Assembly: GCF_018603515.1 (NCBI RefSeq)
Contig: NZ_JACATN010000002.1
Location: forward strand, 372,001-436,000
DNA: 64,000 nucleotides
Reading direction: 5' to 3'
DNA from: Zobellia barbeyronii
GTDB taxonomy: Bacteria > Bacteroidota > Bacteroidia > Flavobacteriales > Flavobacteriaceae
Shown: positions 52,896 through 63,441 of the stretch, one piece after another
Numbering within the stretch: the stretch's first letter is position 1
How the letters are laid out: each line of letters begins with the position of its first letter
Notes under the pieces: model-generated
The model's input: the letters and a program-made list of their open reading frames with translations, nothing else
The model's database searches: none
Told to the model about the DNA's origin: nothing
Translations under genes and position numbers: made by a program

Positions 52896-54647
52896 TTAAT
52901 AGGCTGGATCTTGTGTTAGTACTCCTTGTTGTAAATCAACTTGGGTCTGTGGAACTGGCCAGTGATCATCTTGACCGCCGGTATAATTTGCCCCTTGCAA
53001 CCAAGGAAGTTTATCATTACCTAACTCTGATTGTAAATATTTGTTAATGGTAGTCTCATCAACTCCCCAACGCACCAAATCTTGAAAACGCATTCCTTCT
53101 AAAGCAAATTCCAAACGCATTTCGTGATAAATTGCTTTTCTAGCGTAGTCCTGATTAGGAAATGATGTATACAGCCCTAAATTATAATTAGCAGCAGGCT
53201 GATCTTCATCTATGTCTAACTCATACCCACTTTCAAAAGTGGTGTTGTTTACTTTACCCATTACCAAATCATCTTGAGCACGCTCACGAATTTCATTAAC
53301 CAAATCCATAGCTGTTCCTAGATCGTTTTCTTCCATGGCAACTTCTGCTCTCCATAGAATAACATGGCTCAACCTAAATAAGCGCCAGTTGTTTCCATTT
53401 AAACCATTGGACCATGTAGGACTAGAAATAGATATAACCCCTTTATTTCTTTTATAGAACATAATTTTTTTGTTCAAAAAAGGTCCCATACCAGCTTGAT
53501 CTAACATCCAATCACTCCCGGACATTGGTCCCCAGTCTAAAAACGGAATACCTCTTCTACCAATAGTCCAATCTACTCTAGGATCAAGTGACTCAGCAGT
53601 AGGCGTAAAAGGTTCGGTATCCAAAACTCCATAATCTTCTAACAATAAATCATCTTGAAACGTATCAAATAAAGGCAAACCATCTGCACCTGTTTTAAAA
53701 GCATTAAACAAATCAAAACTAGGTGCACTATACGCACAACAAGAACCAACATCTGCCCCTCTTGGGAACAAAGTTCTATGGTCAGAACCGGCATTGGCAT
53801 CACCAGCGCCATCATTTACGGTATATTGAACTTCTATAATACTCTCTGAATTGTTTTGCTTTTCCTCATCAAAATTATCATAATAATGATCCATTAATGT
53901 AAATGGCCCATTGTCTATAATATCATTTAAATAAGGTTTTGCTTCTGTAAACTCTTGTTGAAACATGTGTACACGAGCTAAAAGTGCTTTGGCTGCCCAA
54001 CGCGATGCACGGCCTAACTCTACCTCTTCTGCCATACCGTTGTCAATACCCCATTTAAGGTCAGTTTCAATTTTATCCCAAACTTCTGCATCATTGGTTA
54101 CTTCTTTTGCAACTACATCGTCTGTTATATAGGGTATTTTTTCAATTTTGGTGCGAAGTTGAAAATGATACCAAGCACGCAACCAACGGGCTTCAGATTC
54201 TAATTGAACGGCCACAGCAGGCTCAACATTATCTCCTGCTTTTTTTAATACCGTAATTGCACTATTAGCTCTAGCAATACCATCATAATTTGCTGCCCAC
54301 AAACCTTCTATCCACGGGTTAGAAGCATCAGTCTCATATCTTTCAATGAGATTAATAGGACTCCAACCCCCAGTTTGATCACCACGGTGCATATCATCAG
54401 AAGGTACATCTCCCCAGACCCAGTTAGTGGCAGATGCCTCTCCCTGAGCGCCAGATTCTCCAGCAGAATATCCATCAATTCTAGAATATGCTCCTACAAG
54501 AAGAAGATCTACACCATTTTCATTTGTTAATATTTCTTCACTTACGGCTCCTTTTGGTTTTTCCTCAAGAAACTCTTCTCCACATGACCAAGTAAGGGCC
54601 ATTACCGAGGCAAGCAATCCGGTTTTAATCAATATATTATTTTTCAT
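52896..54647 (-). CDS. susD: SusD/RagB-family outer-membrane glycan-binding lipoprotein
   Basis: 583 aa. Lipobox TWSC (Cys22) then GEEFLEEKPKG, the usual SusD opening. The protein shows TPR-like helical repeats (WLRAWYHFQL, RWAAKALLARVHMFQQEF) and C-terminal IYHEMRLEFALEGMRFQDLVRWG. It forms the lid over the SusC channel and binds oligosaccharide. It lies 17 nt downstream of susC. The glycan is not deducible from SusD alone. Confidence 0.95.
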   Translation of the reverse strand: MKNNILIKTGLLASVMALTWSCGEEFLEEKPKGAVSEEILTNENGVDLLLVGAYSRIDGYSAGESGAQGEASATNWVWGDVPSDDMHRGDQTGGWSPINLIERYETDASNPWIEGLWAANYDGIARANSAITVLKKAGDNVEPAVAVQLESEARWLRAWYHFQLRTKIEKIPYITDDVVAKEVTNDAEVWDKIETDLKWGIDNGMAEEVELGRASRWAAKALLARVHMFQQEFTEAKPYLNDIIDNGPFTLMDHYYDNFDEEKQNNSESIIEVQYTVNDGAGDANAGSDHRTLFPRGADVGSCCAYSAPSFDLFNAFKTGADGLPLFDTFQDDLLLEDYGVLDTEPFTPTAESLDPRVDWTIGRRGIPFLDWGPMSGSDWMLDQAGMGPFLNKKIMFYKRNKGVISISSPTWSNGLNGNNWRLFRLSHVILWRAEVAMEENDLGTAMDLVNEIRERAQDDLVMGKVNNTTFESGYELDIDEDQPAANYNLGLYTSFPNQDYARKAIYHEMRLEFALEGMRFQDLVRWGVDETTINKYLQSELGNDKLPWLQGANYTGGQDDHWPVPQTQVDLQQGVLTQDPAY

Positions 54648-54664
54648 TTTTTACAATTTTTATT

Positions 54665-57600
54665 TTACAATGAGATATTAAGACCAAATATGATTTGTCT
54701 TGGAGAAGGCCAAGTACCCAAATCCAAACCTCTATCTATATCACTTGAAAACCCTGAATCAGGATCATTATATAATGCGATTTCTGGATCAAGACCAGAG
54801 TAATCTGTTATAGTAAATAAATTTGTTCCCATAACATAAATCCTCATTTTTGAAAGGTTAATTTTATCTAATATACGCTGTGGTACATTAAATCCTAACT
54901 GAGCATTTTGTAAACGAAAGTATGATGCATCCTCAACCAAATCTGAATGAGTATTCTGTTCAAAACTTGTCTGAGAAGATGCTTTAGGTAAAACAGCATC
55001 GGCATTATTCTCTAAATATGGACTACCCCACGACTTATACAATCTATCAGAACTTTTAGGTCCTTGAAATAATCCGTATCTCGTGAAACGGTTATAGTAA
55101 TTGATAGCATCATTACCTTGACTTGTATAGAAACTAGCAGAAAAATCAAAACTTTTATACTCAAAACCTATATTAAGGCCAGCAGTGAAATCCGGATTAG
55201 GATTACCTATAAAATCTCTATCCTCAGAATCTATCTTACCATCGTTATTAACATCCCTAATGATTAGATTACCGGGCTTATTATAATCTGCCGCTTCATC
55301 TTCATTATGATTAGGATGTGCTTCTGCTTGTGCTGTAGTTTGAAAAATTCCATCTACAACATAACCATAAAATTCTGGAAATGATCTTCCTTGTTCTACT
55401 CTTGAATACGTCTGAGATCTTTGACTTCTACCAGTAATAAATTCATCGTCATTCCCACTAAGTTTTTTTACAGTATTCTTATAGGTAGAAAATACTACCC
55501 CAACATTGTATCTAAAATCTCCATCATCAGATCCACCACCATTATAACTTAATTCAACATCAACACCCTTGTTTTCCATGTCTCCGATATTTACACTCGG
55601 AGCCGTTGCAAAACCTTCTACAGCAGGTATGGCAATAGGGAATAACATATCTTTCGTATCCTTTCTCCAAACATCTACTGTAAGATTAAGTCGGTTAAAT
55701 AATGTAGCATCAACAGCAAAATTAGTAGAAGTAGTTGTTTCCCACTTCGCATCAGGATTACCTATTGCAGTAGATTGAAAACCTTGTTTAATTATACCAT
55801 CTGCCCCTCCAAGCCCATAAAAAGAGCTACCTAGATCAGATCCAAATGTACTGAATCCATTATAGTTTCCAATTTGATCATTACCTGACTGACCCCATCC
55901 TGCACGGAACTTCAAATAATTTAACCAGCTATTGTCTGCTAAGAAATTTTCTTTGGAAACAACCCATCCACCAGAAATTGCTGGGAAATTACCCCATCTG
56001 TTATTGGTCCCAAATCTTGAAGAACCGTCACGTCTTACCGTAGCTTCAACCATGTACTTATCATCATATGAGTAATACAAACGGCCAAAATATGAGTTTA
56101 AAGCCCATGCAGCAGCTTCGCCACTGTTCGTTTGGTTTTCCGATCCTGAACTAAGAATAAAGAAATCATCATCAGTAGAAATAAAGCTTTCTCTACCTGC
56201 TGAGATTTGATCATATCTAAATCTAGTAGACTCCGTTCCAAGTAGAACATCTAATTTATGTACGTCATTAAAGGTCTTACTATAACTTAAAGTGTTGGTA
56301 AAATTCCAAGTTAGATTATCTCCTCTAGTTTCATTTAAAGTATGTCCCGTAGTACCATTTGTATTTTCAGAATCACCAAACCTTGGATCATGATTTGAAT
56401 ACCAGTTCATGTTGTATCCCAAAAGAGATTTGAACGTTAGGTTGTTTACTGGTTTTATTTCTACAAATACATTACCCGTTACATTTAGAGTTGTTCTTTT
56501 ATCTTTGCGCTCTCTAAAGTTATTACCTACAGGACTAGGACCATCATTTAAGCCACCACCTACTATACCGCCAGCAAAATTACCTGCAATATCTCTTACA
56601 GGAATTAAAGGACTCGTTTCTATAATACTATTAAAACCTACAGTATTTCCTTTTGATTCACTCAAAGTAACACCCAAACGTTCACCAATTTTCAACCAAT
56701 CTTTTACGTCAGAATCAATATTGGCTCTTATAGCATAACGATTATAGGAGTTATCTTTCAATACCGCCTCTTCTTTAAAGTAATTAGCACTTAAAGCATA
56801 GGTAGTTTTTTCTGACCCACCTGAAACAGAAAGCACAAAGTCCTGCAAGAGAGCTGGTTGGTATAATTCTTCCATCCAGTCCGTACCTTGCTTATTGGTT
56901 TGGGTAATAGGATAGTTTCTTTCCTCATATAACGCGGGGTTTGTTGATGCATCTCCAAAAGACGCCCCATTAGGAAACAAATAATCATTTACTTGAGTTG
57001 CGCGAATGTTGTTTGGATCAAATCTGAAGTGAGGGTGACTTGGAGCAATACCATCATTAGTCTGTTCTAACCAGAGTTGCTGACCCACTAAATTAGGATC
57101 TGTTACAAGGTCATATCTAGAATTGGCAGTACCCATACCTGTTCTTAGATTAATATCTATTTTGGCTGGTTGTGCTTTTCTACCTGTATTTGTTGTAATT
57201 AAAATTACACCGTTTGCACCTCTTGAACCATAAATAGCCGTTGAAGATGCATCTTTAAGCACTTGCATGGATTGAATTTGATTAGTAGGTGGCGGTGTTG
57301 CACCAAAAACCCCATCCACAACATACAAAGGTCCGTTTCCGTTAATCGTACCTAAACCACGGATTCTTACCTGAGCACTTTGCCCTGGTCTAGCAGAAGC
57401 ATTTACAGTAACACCAGCAGCACTACCTTGAAGTGCTCTAGTTGCATCGGATGAAGCTTGCTGCTCAATATAAGCGGTTTTTACGGTACTTACCGCACCA
57501 GTTACGTCTGCCTTTTTTCTGGAGCCGTAACCTATTACCACAACCTCGTCCAATAATTGGGAATCTGGCTTTAGCTGTACATTAATAGTTGATCCAGTTT

Positions 57601-57886
57601 CTGCAGTTACTTCTTTACTGGTATATCCGGTATAAGATATTACCAAAACATCTCCTGTTTTTGCTGCAAGGGAGAAGTTTCCATCAAAGTCTGTTACTAC
57701 CCCGTTCGTTGTTCCTTTAACCAGAACATTTGCTCCGAACATGGGTTGATTAAGTTCATCGGTAATAGTTCCACTTACATTAGAGTCTTGTGCAAATCCA
57801 ATAGAAGCACAAGTCAACATAAGCCCAAACAATAACCAATGTTTGCGTTTTGTGAGTTGTTTAAATAAACATTCTTTCATAATCAT
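54665..57886 (-). CDS. susC: SusC/RagA-family TonB-linked outer-membrane transporter
   Basis: 1073 aa if started at 57886; an ATG at 57880 (MKECLFKQ) is equally good. A signal peptide ends near GFAQDSN, followed by a carboxypeptidase-D-regulatory-like domain (GTITDELNQPMFGANVLVKG) and a plug with DEVVVIGYGS, YVVDGVFG and KDASSTAIYGSRGANGVILI, all SusC hallmarks. It then forms a 22-stranded barrel. It imports oligosaccharides with energy from TonB. Transcribed divergently from two FG-GAP proteins. Confidence 0.95.
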   Translation of the reverse strand: MIMKECLFKQLTKRKHWLLFGLMLTCASIGFAQDSNVSGTITDELNQPMFGANVLVKGTTNGVVTDFDGNFSLAAKTGDVLVISYTGYTSKEVTAETGSTINVQLKPDSQLLDEVVVIGYGSRKKADVTGAVSTVKTAYIEQQASSDATRALQGSAAGVTVNASARPGQSAQVRIRGLGTINGNGPLYVVDGVFGATPPPTNQIQSMQVLKDASSTAIYGSRGANGVILITTNTGRKAQPAKIDINLRTGMGTANSRYDLVTDPNLVGQQLWLEQTNDGIAPSHPHFRFDPNNIRATQVNDYLFPNGASFGDASTNPALYEERNYPITQTNKQGTDWMEELYQPALLQDFVLSVSGGSEKTTYALSANYFKEEAVLKDNSYNRYAIRANIDSDVKDWLKIGERLGVTLSESKGNTVGFNSIIETSPLIPVRDIAGNFAGGIVGGGLNDGPSPVGNNFRERKDKRTTLNVTGNVFVEIKPVNNLTFKSLLGYNMNWYSNHDPRFGDSENTNGTTGHTLNETRGDNLTWNFTNTLSYSKTFNDVHKLDVLLGTESTRFRYDQISAGRESFISTDDDFFILSSGSENQTNSGEAAAWALNSYFGRLYYSYDDKYMVEATVRRDGSSRFGTNNRWGNFPAISGGWVVSKENFLADNSWLNYLKFRAGWGQSGNDQIGNYNGFSTFGSDLGSSFYGLGGADGIIKQGFQSTAIGNPDAKWETTTSTNFAVDATLFNRLNLTVDVWRKDTKDMLFPIAIPAVEGFATAPSVNIGDMENKGVDVELSYNGGGSDDGDFRYNVGVVFSTYKNTVKKLSGNDDEFITGRSQRSQTYSRVEQGRSFPEFYGYVVDGIFQTTAQAEAHPNHNEDEAADYNKPGNLIIRDVNNDGKIDSEDRDFIGNPNPDFTAGLNIGFEYKSFDFSASFYTSQGNDAINYYNRFTRYGLFQGPKSSDRLYKSWGSPYLENNADAVLPKASSQTSFEQNTHSDLVEDASYFRLQNAQLGFNVPQRILDKINLSKMRIYVMGTNLFTITDYSGLDPEIALYNDPDSGFSSDIDRGLDLGTWPSPRQIIFGLNISL

Positions 57887-58037
57887 GCCTGTTTTTTGTT
57901 AGTTAGTATTTTGACCAAACAGCAGAAATAAGCTAAAAAAATTAGGATTTTCACTTCAAAAACCTTTCTCTGATGAGGAATCAATAATTATGTTGTCAAA
58001 GAAAGTATTTTACATTTATTAGGACTCGGCAATAAAT

Positions 58038-58143
58038 GGTCAAAATCGGGTAATTATAGGTCACACTGTTTTTATTGACCTGTAATTACCTGAGCATGAT
58101 CTTATATTACCCATTCTGTTAAGAGTCTTTCCGTATTTTGACC
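58038..58143. promoter_or_regulatory. Operator-like cluster in susC divergent region
   Basis: GGTAATTATAGGTCA (58049-58063) and TGACCTGTAATTACC (58076-58090) are inverted with one mismatch in 15 and a 12-nt spacer. The pentamer TGACC or its complement occurs five times in 277 bases: 57912, 58038, 58059, 58076 and 58139. GTATTTTGACC occurs twice (57906-57916, 58133-58143). ACCTGAGCATGAT (58088-58100) and a second ATTACC (58106) follow. I infer binding sites for the locus regulator. Confidence 0.6.
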
Positions 58144-58211
58144 ATTATTACACAAACTCTATTATGTTTAATTTCTCTTTAAAAGATGTAGCAATTATTA
58201 CTTTGGATTCT

Positions 58212-61200
58212 ATGAAAACAAGATGGAGTTTGGGATTGCTCGGTTGTTTGCTTTTTTTATTATTTTCTTGTGATAAAACGGAACAAAAATCGGTTGATGA
58301 GGCGAAGACATTATTCACCTTAGTAGACCCAAAAGATTCGGGCATACATTTTTCAAATACCTTAAAAGAAACTGCCAAGGAAAACCACCTGGTAAATGAA
58401 AATTTTGTTACTGGTGCAGGTGTAGCTATTGGTGATATAAATAATGATGGTCTGCCTGATATTTATTTTTCCGGTAATCAGGTAAATGATAAACTATACC
58501 TTAATAAGGGAGATATGAGATTTGAGGATGTCTCTGATAAGGCTGGCATTCTAAAAAGTGATAGCTGGTCTACCGGTGTCACTTTTGCAGATATTAATGG
58601 AGATGGATATCAGGACATCTATGTATGTAAAAATGAGCAAGGCGATAGAAACAAGAGTGCCAATTTACTTTATATAAACTCTGGCAACGGTACATTCAAA
58701 GAAATGGCTGCACATTATGGTTTAGATGATAAGGGCTTTTCTATTCAGGCCAGTTTTCTAGACTATGATAAAAATGGACTTCTTGACCTTTATGTAATAA
58801 ACCAACCTCCCGGATACGGTAATAGACAAGGCGGCAAAAAAAGACGAATAGGCTCCAACCCCATGTACAGTGATAAACTCTACCGAAATCTGGGGAAGGA
58901 TATTGGTTTTATTGAAGTTTCTCCCATCGCCAAAACAGAGAACATGGCTTTTGGTCTTTCCGTAGCGGTAGGTGACCTTAATAATGATGGCTGGCAAGAT
59001 ATGTATGTTGCTAACGACTATAATGAACCGGATTTTTATTATATAAATGACCAAAAAGGAGGATTTAAAGAAGACCTGAAAAATCACTTTAAACACATTT
59101 CCAATTTTAGCATGGGTACTGATATTGCAGATTTTGATAATGACGGCAACCTAGATATTATGGTGTTGGATATGGTTGCTGAAGACCATAAACGTATCAA
59201 AACTAATATGGGCGGTATGAACCCAGAAAATTTTTGGAACATGGTTAATGAAGGTGGGCATTACCAATACATGTTCAACACTTTGCAGCGCAACAATGGC
59301 AATGGCTCTTTTAGCGATGTTGCACAAATGGCAGGCGTATCCAATACAGATTGGAGTTGGGGACCATTAATTGCCGATTTTGACAATGACGGCCTAAAAG
59401 ACATTTTCGTTACCAATGGCATTAAGCGGAACATGCGTAATAGTGATGTAAATAAAAAGTACGAACGTATTTTAGATAGCATTGATAAGGTTGCAAAAAA
59501 GACAAATAAAAAATTTGAAGATGTAGTAGATATTTTGGCGTTGACCAAAATTGCTCCAGAAGACAAGCTTCAGAACTATGCTTACAAAAATAACGGTGAC
59601 ATCACTTTTACCAAACAAAATAAAGAATGGGGATTTGAACTTGAAACCTTATCGAATGGCGCGGCATACGCAGATTTAGATCAAGATGGAGATTTAGACC
59701 TTGTTATAAATAATATAGACGAAAAGGCATTCATCTATAAAAATCATACGGTAGAGAAGAATATTGGAAACTATCTTAGATTCAACCTCCACCCCACTTC
59801 ACAAACTGAAGCTTTAAGCAGTAAAGTTTCTCTTTATAAGGACACCAATCTTTGGCAGACCATAGAAGTAACCAATGTGCGGGGTTATATGTCAAAAAGT
59901 GAAAATACGGCTCATTTTGGGGTTAGCACCTTGAAAGAAATTGAAAAAATTAGGATTCAATGGCCTAACGGCCAAATAAGTGAGCTTAAAAATGTTCGCT
60001 CAAATCAGTCGTTAGATATTTATCAGAAAAACGAAGAATTTGTAAATACTTCAAATATTCTTATCAAGCCTATTTTCAGTGAGAAAACAATCAAAAAAAA
60101 TCTAAAGTACAAGCATACAGAAAATGAATTTGACGATTACCAGAAACAAGTTCTTTTGCCGCACAAGATGTCTCAATTTGGACCAACTATAGCTGTAGCA
60201 GATGTTAATTCGGACGGACTGGAGGATTTTTACGTTGGTGGGGCTTCGGGTAAAAGCGGAGTGTTATTCGTTCAAAACACTAGGGGTAATTTTGATTCAA
60301 TACCACAACAAAATTTTCTAATCGATAAAATGTCCGAAGACTTAGGCAGTGTCTTTTTTGATATTGATAATGATGGTGACCAAGACCTATTTGTTGTTAG
60401 TGGCGGGTACGAATTTCAGGAAAATAGTAAAAACCTCCAAGACCGAATATACATTAACGATGGAACAGGCTATTTTAAAAAAGATAGCAGTAGACTACCA
60501 AAATATTTGGATAGTGGCTCACAAGTTATTCCTGCGGATTATGATAATGACGGAGATGTAGACTTGTTTATAAGCGGTAGACAAATACCTGGCAAATACC
60601 CCTCACCTGCCCATAGTACTTTATTACAAAATGAAAATGGATATCTAAAAAACGTAACAGCTGCTAAAGCACCTGGTTTTAAAAACCTGGGTATGGTGAC
60701 ATCCGCTCAATGGGCACACATAAATAATGATGAAAAACTAGACCTAATTATTGTGGGTGAATGGATGCCTATTACCACATTTTTACAGACCGAAAGCGGA
60801 ACTTTTGAACCCGCTTCATTTGAAGGTTTAGAAAAAACCGATGGCTGGTATTATAATGTTACCAAAGCAGACATGGATGATGATGGTGATGATGATTTCA
60901 TAGTAGGTAATCTGGGTTTGAATTATAAATATAAAGCATCACCGGAGCATCCTTTTCAAGTGCATAGTGCGGATTTTGATAAAAATGGAAAACAAGATAT
61001 TGTCCTTAGTTATTTTGAAGAAGGCGAAGTTTACCCTATTAGAGGCCGGTCTTGTTCCGTTGAACAAATACCGGAGCTAGACACTAAATTTCCCACTTTT
61101 GAATCTTTTGGAGATTCTGATTTACAGGACATTTATGGAGACCAATTAAACAACGCGCTTCACTTATCCGCATATACTTTTGCGTCCTATTATATTGAAA

Positions 61201-61544
61201 ATATTGATGGAAAATCATTTCAACTACACGAGCTACCAAAACTGGCGCAAGTATCTAGCATAAACACCATCCTCGCAGAAGATTTTGATAAAGACGGTCA
61301 CAAAGACTTATTGATTGCCGGAAATTTATTTACCTCCGAGATTGAAACTCCAAGAAACGATGCCGGCGTAGGTCTTTTTCTTAAAGGCAACGGAAAAGGA
61401 GATTTTACTCCTATTACAGCCACACAAAGTGGGTTTTACGCTCCTTTTGATGTCAAAGACATGAAAGTTATTAAGACTGCAGATAAATCCAATATACTGG
61501 TTGGTAACAATGACCATTACTTACAGCTTATTGAATTTAAATAG
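58212..61544 (+). CDS. FG-GAP (VCBS) repeat lipoprotein with UnbV/ASPIC domain
   Basis: About 1110 aa. The frame extends to 58164, but ATG 58212 gives a normal lipoprotein signal (LLFSC). At least a dozen calcium-loop repeats of the kind DxNxDGxxDxxV are visible (DINGDGYQDIYV, DLNNDGWQDMYV, DFDNDGLKDIFV, DYDNDGDVDLFI). An ASPIC/UnbV module lies mid-protein (AHFGVST, RIQWPNGQISELKNV). These beta-propeller proteins, likely surface-exposed, are common near susCD; their role is not established, though carbohydrate binding is suspected. Confidence 0.9.
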   Translation: MKTRWSLGLLGCLLFLLFSCDKTEQKSVDEAKTLFTLVDPKDSGIHFSNTLKETAKENHLVNENFVTGAGVAIGDINNDGLPDIYFSGNQVNDKLYLNKGDMRFEDVSDKAGILKSDSWSTGVTFADINGDGYQDIYVCKNEQGDRNKSANLLYINSGNGTFKEMAAHYGLDDKGFSIQASFLDYDKNGLLDLYVINQPPGYGNRQGGKKRRIGSNPMYSDKLYRNLGKDIGFIEVSPIAKTENMAFGLSVAVGDLNNDGWQDMYVANDYNEPDFYYINDQKGGFKEDLKNHFKHISNFSMGTDIADFDNDGNLDIMVLDMVAEDHKRIKTNMGGMNPENFWNMVNEGGHYQYMFNTLQRNNGNGSFSDVAQMAGVSNTDWSWGPLIADFDNDGLKDIFVTNGIKRNMRNSDVNKKYERILDSIDKVAKKTNKKFEDVVDILALTKIAPEDKLQNYAYKNNGDITFTKQNKEWGFELETLSNGAAYADLDQDGDLDLVINNIDEKAFIYKNHTVEKNIGNYLRFNLHPTSQTEALSSKVSLYKDTNLWQTIEVTNVRGYMSKSENTAHFGVSTLKEIEKIRIQWPNGQISELKNVRSNQSLDIYQKNEEFVNTSNILIKPIFSEKTIKKNLKYKHTENEFDDYQKQVLLPHKMSQFGPTIAVADVNSDGLEDFYVGGASGKSGVLFVQNTRGNFDSIPQQNFLIDKMSEDLGSVFFDIDNDGDQDLFVVSGGYEFQENSKNLQDRIYINDGTGYFKKDSSRLPKYLDSGSQVIPADYDNDGDVDLFISGRQIPGKYPSPAHSTLLQNENGYLKNVTAAKAPGFKNLGMVTSAQWAHINNDEKLDLIIVGEWMPITTFLQTESGTFEPASFEGLEKTDGWYYNVTKADMDDDGDDDFIVGNLGLNYKYKASPEHPFQVHSADFDKNGKQDIVLSYFEEGEVYPIRGRSCSVEQIPELDTKFPTFESFGDSDLQDIYGDQLNNALHLSAYTFASYYIENIDGKSFQLHELPKLAQVSSINTILAEDFDKDGHKDLLIAGNLFTSEIETPRNDAGVGLFLKGNGKGDFTPITATQSGFYAPFDVKDMKVIKTADKSNILVGNNDHYLQLIEFK

Positions 61545-61558
61545 AATAATAAAAACAT

Positions 61559-63394
61559 ATGATAATAAAATACTATTCAAAATCATTCTTATTGCTGCTT
61601 TTTCTTGTAGCAAGTAAGCAAACCTATTCTCAAACATTTCAAAAAAAAGACATTCGCCTATTTTCAGAGATGACCGGTACCGGCGGTAATGCCGTGGCCG
61701 ATTTTGACCAAGATGGAGACCTTGATGTTTTCATGGTTTCACGGGGCTCCTTTAATACGGGAAATAAAAATTCATGGAGCAGACTTTTAGAAAATAGAGG
61801 AGGTTTTTTTATTGATGTAACTGAGTCTTCTGGCTTTTCAAAGCAATTTGCGGGCAAAGTTACCGGTGGCGTAAAACTATCTGCTTCTTGGGGAGATTAT
61901 AATAATGATGGGTATCCAGATTTGTTTTTGGGGCATCAAAACAAATCACAACTATACAGAAACAATGGAGACAAAACCTTTACCGAAGTTACCGCAGAAG
62001 TTGGTATTACTTCTTGTTCTCCTTGCAACAATACAGGAGGTATTTGGTGGGATTATAATAATGATGGTCATTTAGATTTGTATATGGCCTATTTAGGAGA
62101 GCCTAACCGCCTTTATACTAATTTAGGGAATGGTACTTTTATGGAATCCGTTAATGCATTGGGATTAAACGATCCTGGTAGAACATGGTCCTGCCAACCT
62201 CTGGATGCCAATAGAGATGGTTGGATGGACCTATATGTGATTAACGATTTTGGATTGAGCAATTTTTATATAAACGAAAAAGGAAAGTCGTTTGTAGATG
62301 CCACCGAAACCTACAATCTAAAGAACACAGGTGATGGAATGGGGTCCTCTATTGGTGATTTTAATAACGATGGTTTTTTTGATATTTACGTAACCAATAT
62401 TTCAGAAATAAAGAGTAACCCATTGTTTGCAGGTTCATCAGAAGGTCCTTTTAAAAATGTAGGACAAGCGCAAGGAGTTGGTAATGCCCATTTTGGATGG
62501 GGAAATCGTTTTTTTGATGCTGATAATGATGGTGACCAAGATTTATATGCCGTAAACGGAATGGCCGATTTAAAATACGACAACAAATTCTTTAAAAATT
62601 TGAAAGCAAATGGTACTGATAAATTTACAGATTGGTCTTCTGCATCGGCCACTGATGGTCACGGGAATGGTATGGCCGTAGAAGTATTTGATTTTGATAG
62701 CAATGGTTTTCTAGATATTCTTGTTTCAAACGTTAATGATGAACCATATCTGTACCAAAACAATACCGCTAATCCCAATAAGTGGTTACAAGTAGACCTA
62801 GAGGGTATAATTTCCAACAGAGATGGATTAGGCGCAACAGCCATTGCCTATACAAAAGATAATGTCATACACAGACTAAAATTTGCTGTAGGCGTTATGG
62901 GGCAGAGCATAAAACCTTTACATTTTGGTCTGGGAGAAACCCAAAAAATAGATAGTTTAAAAATTCTTTGGCCAAGCGGAGTAAAAGAGGTGGTTCATAA
63001 TATTTCAACAAATCAAAAAATCAAAATTTTAGAAGAAAAAGGAATGGTCGTAGGAGAATCATTCAATGAAGAAGATATTCAACCAATTGCCGTTAATGAC
63101 GCTTTGCCGGTAATTGATAAAACAATGGAAATGAAAGCTTATTATGATGTTCAAAATGGAGCTGTCACTTTTAAAATAAAGAAAGCTGTTGAGGGAATTA
63201 TATCTCTAAATATATATTCATTACTAGGAAAATCTATCTATACCATCAAAGAAAAAACAGTAATTGACCAAGACTATACCTTAGAATGGGAAGGTCATTC
63301 TAAACAAGGACAAAAACTACCTTCGGGGGTTTATATTTATAGGCTTGAGCTTGAAAATAAATCATGGTATGGAAAAATGCTCATAGGTCACTAA
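61559..63394 (+). CDS. FG-GAP repeat protein with UnbV domain and T9SS C-terminal sorting signal
   Basis: 611 aa. N-terminal signal peptide (to TYSQ), then FG-GAP repeats (DFDQDGDLDVFM, DYNNDGYPDLFL, DFNNDGFFDIYV, DADNDGDQDLYA), an ASPIC/UnbV module (HFGLGETQKIDSLKILWPSG) and a C-terminal type IX secretion sorting domain ending LPSGVYIYRLELENKSWYGKML. So it is likely secreted through the type IX system to the cell surface or medium, unlike its lipoprotein neighbour 15 nt upstream. Confidence 0.9.
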   Translation: MIIKYYSKSFLLLLFLVASKQTYSQTFQKKDIRLFSEMTGTGGNAVADFDQDGDLDVFMVSRGSFNTGNKNSWSRLLENRGGFFIDVTESSGFSKQFAGKVTGGVKLSASWGDYNNDGYPDLFLGHQNKSQLYRNNGDKTFTEVTAEVGITSCSPCNNTGGIWWDYNNDGHLDLYMAYLGEPNRLYTNLGNGTFMESVNALGLNDPGRTWSCQPLDANRDGWMDLYVINDFGLSNFYINEKGKSFVDATETYNLKNTGDGMGSSIGDFNNDGFFDIYVTNISEIKSNPLFAGSSEGPFKNVGQAQGVGNAHFGWGNRFFDADNDGDQDLYAVNGMADLKYDNKFFKNLKANGTDKFTDWSSASATDGHGNGMAVEVFDFDSNGFLDILVSNVNDEPYLYQNNTANPNKWLQVDLEGIISNRDGLGATAIAYTKDNVIHRLKFAVGVMGQSIKPLHFGLGETQKIDSLKILWPSGVKEVVHNISTNQKIKILEEKGMVVGESFNEEDIQPIAVNDALPVIDKTMEMKAYYDVQNGAVTFKIKKAVEGIISLNIYSLLGKSIYTIKEKTVIDQDYTLEWEGHSKQGQKLPSGVYIYRLELENKSWYGKMLIGH

Positions 63395-63441
63395 AGTATA
63401 TTAGTATTCAAGGTATAATATTTAAACTCATACAATTAAAA

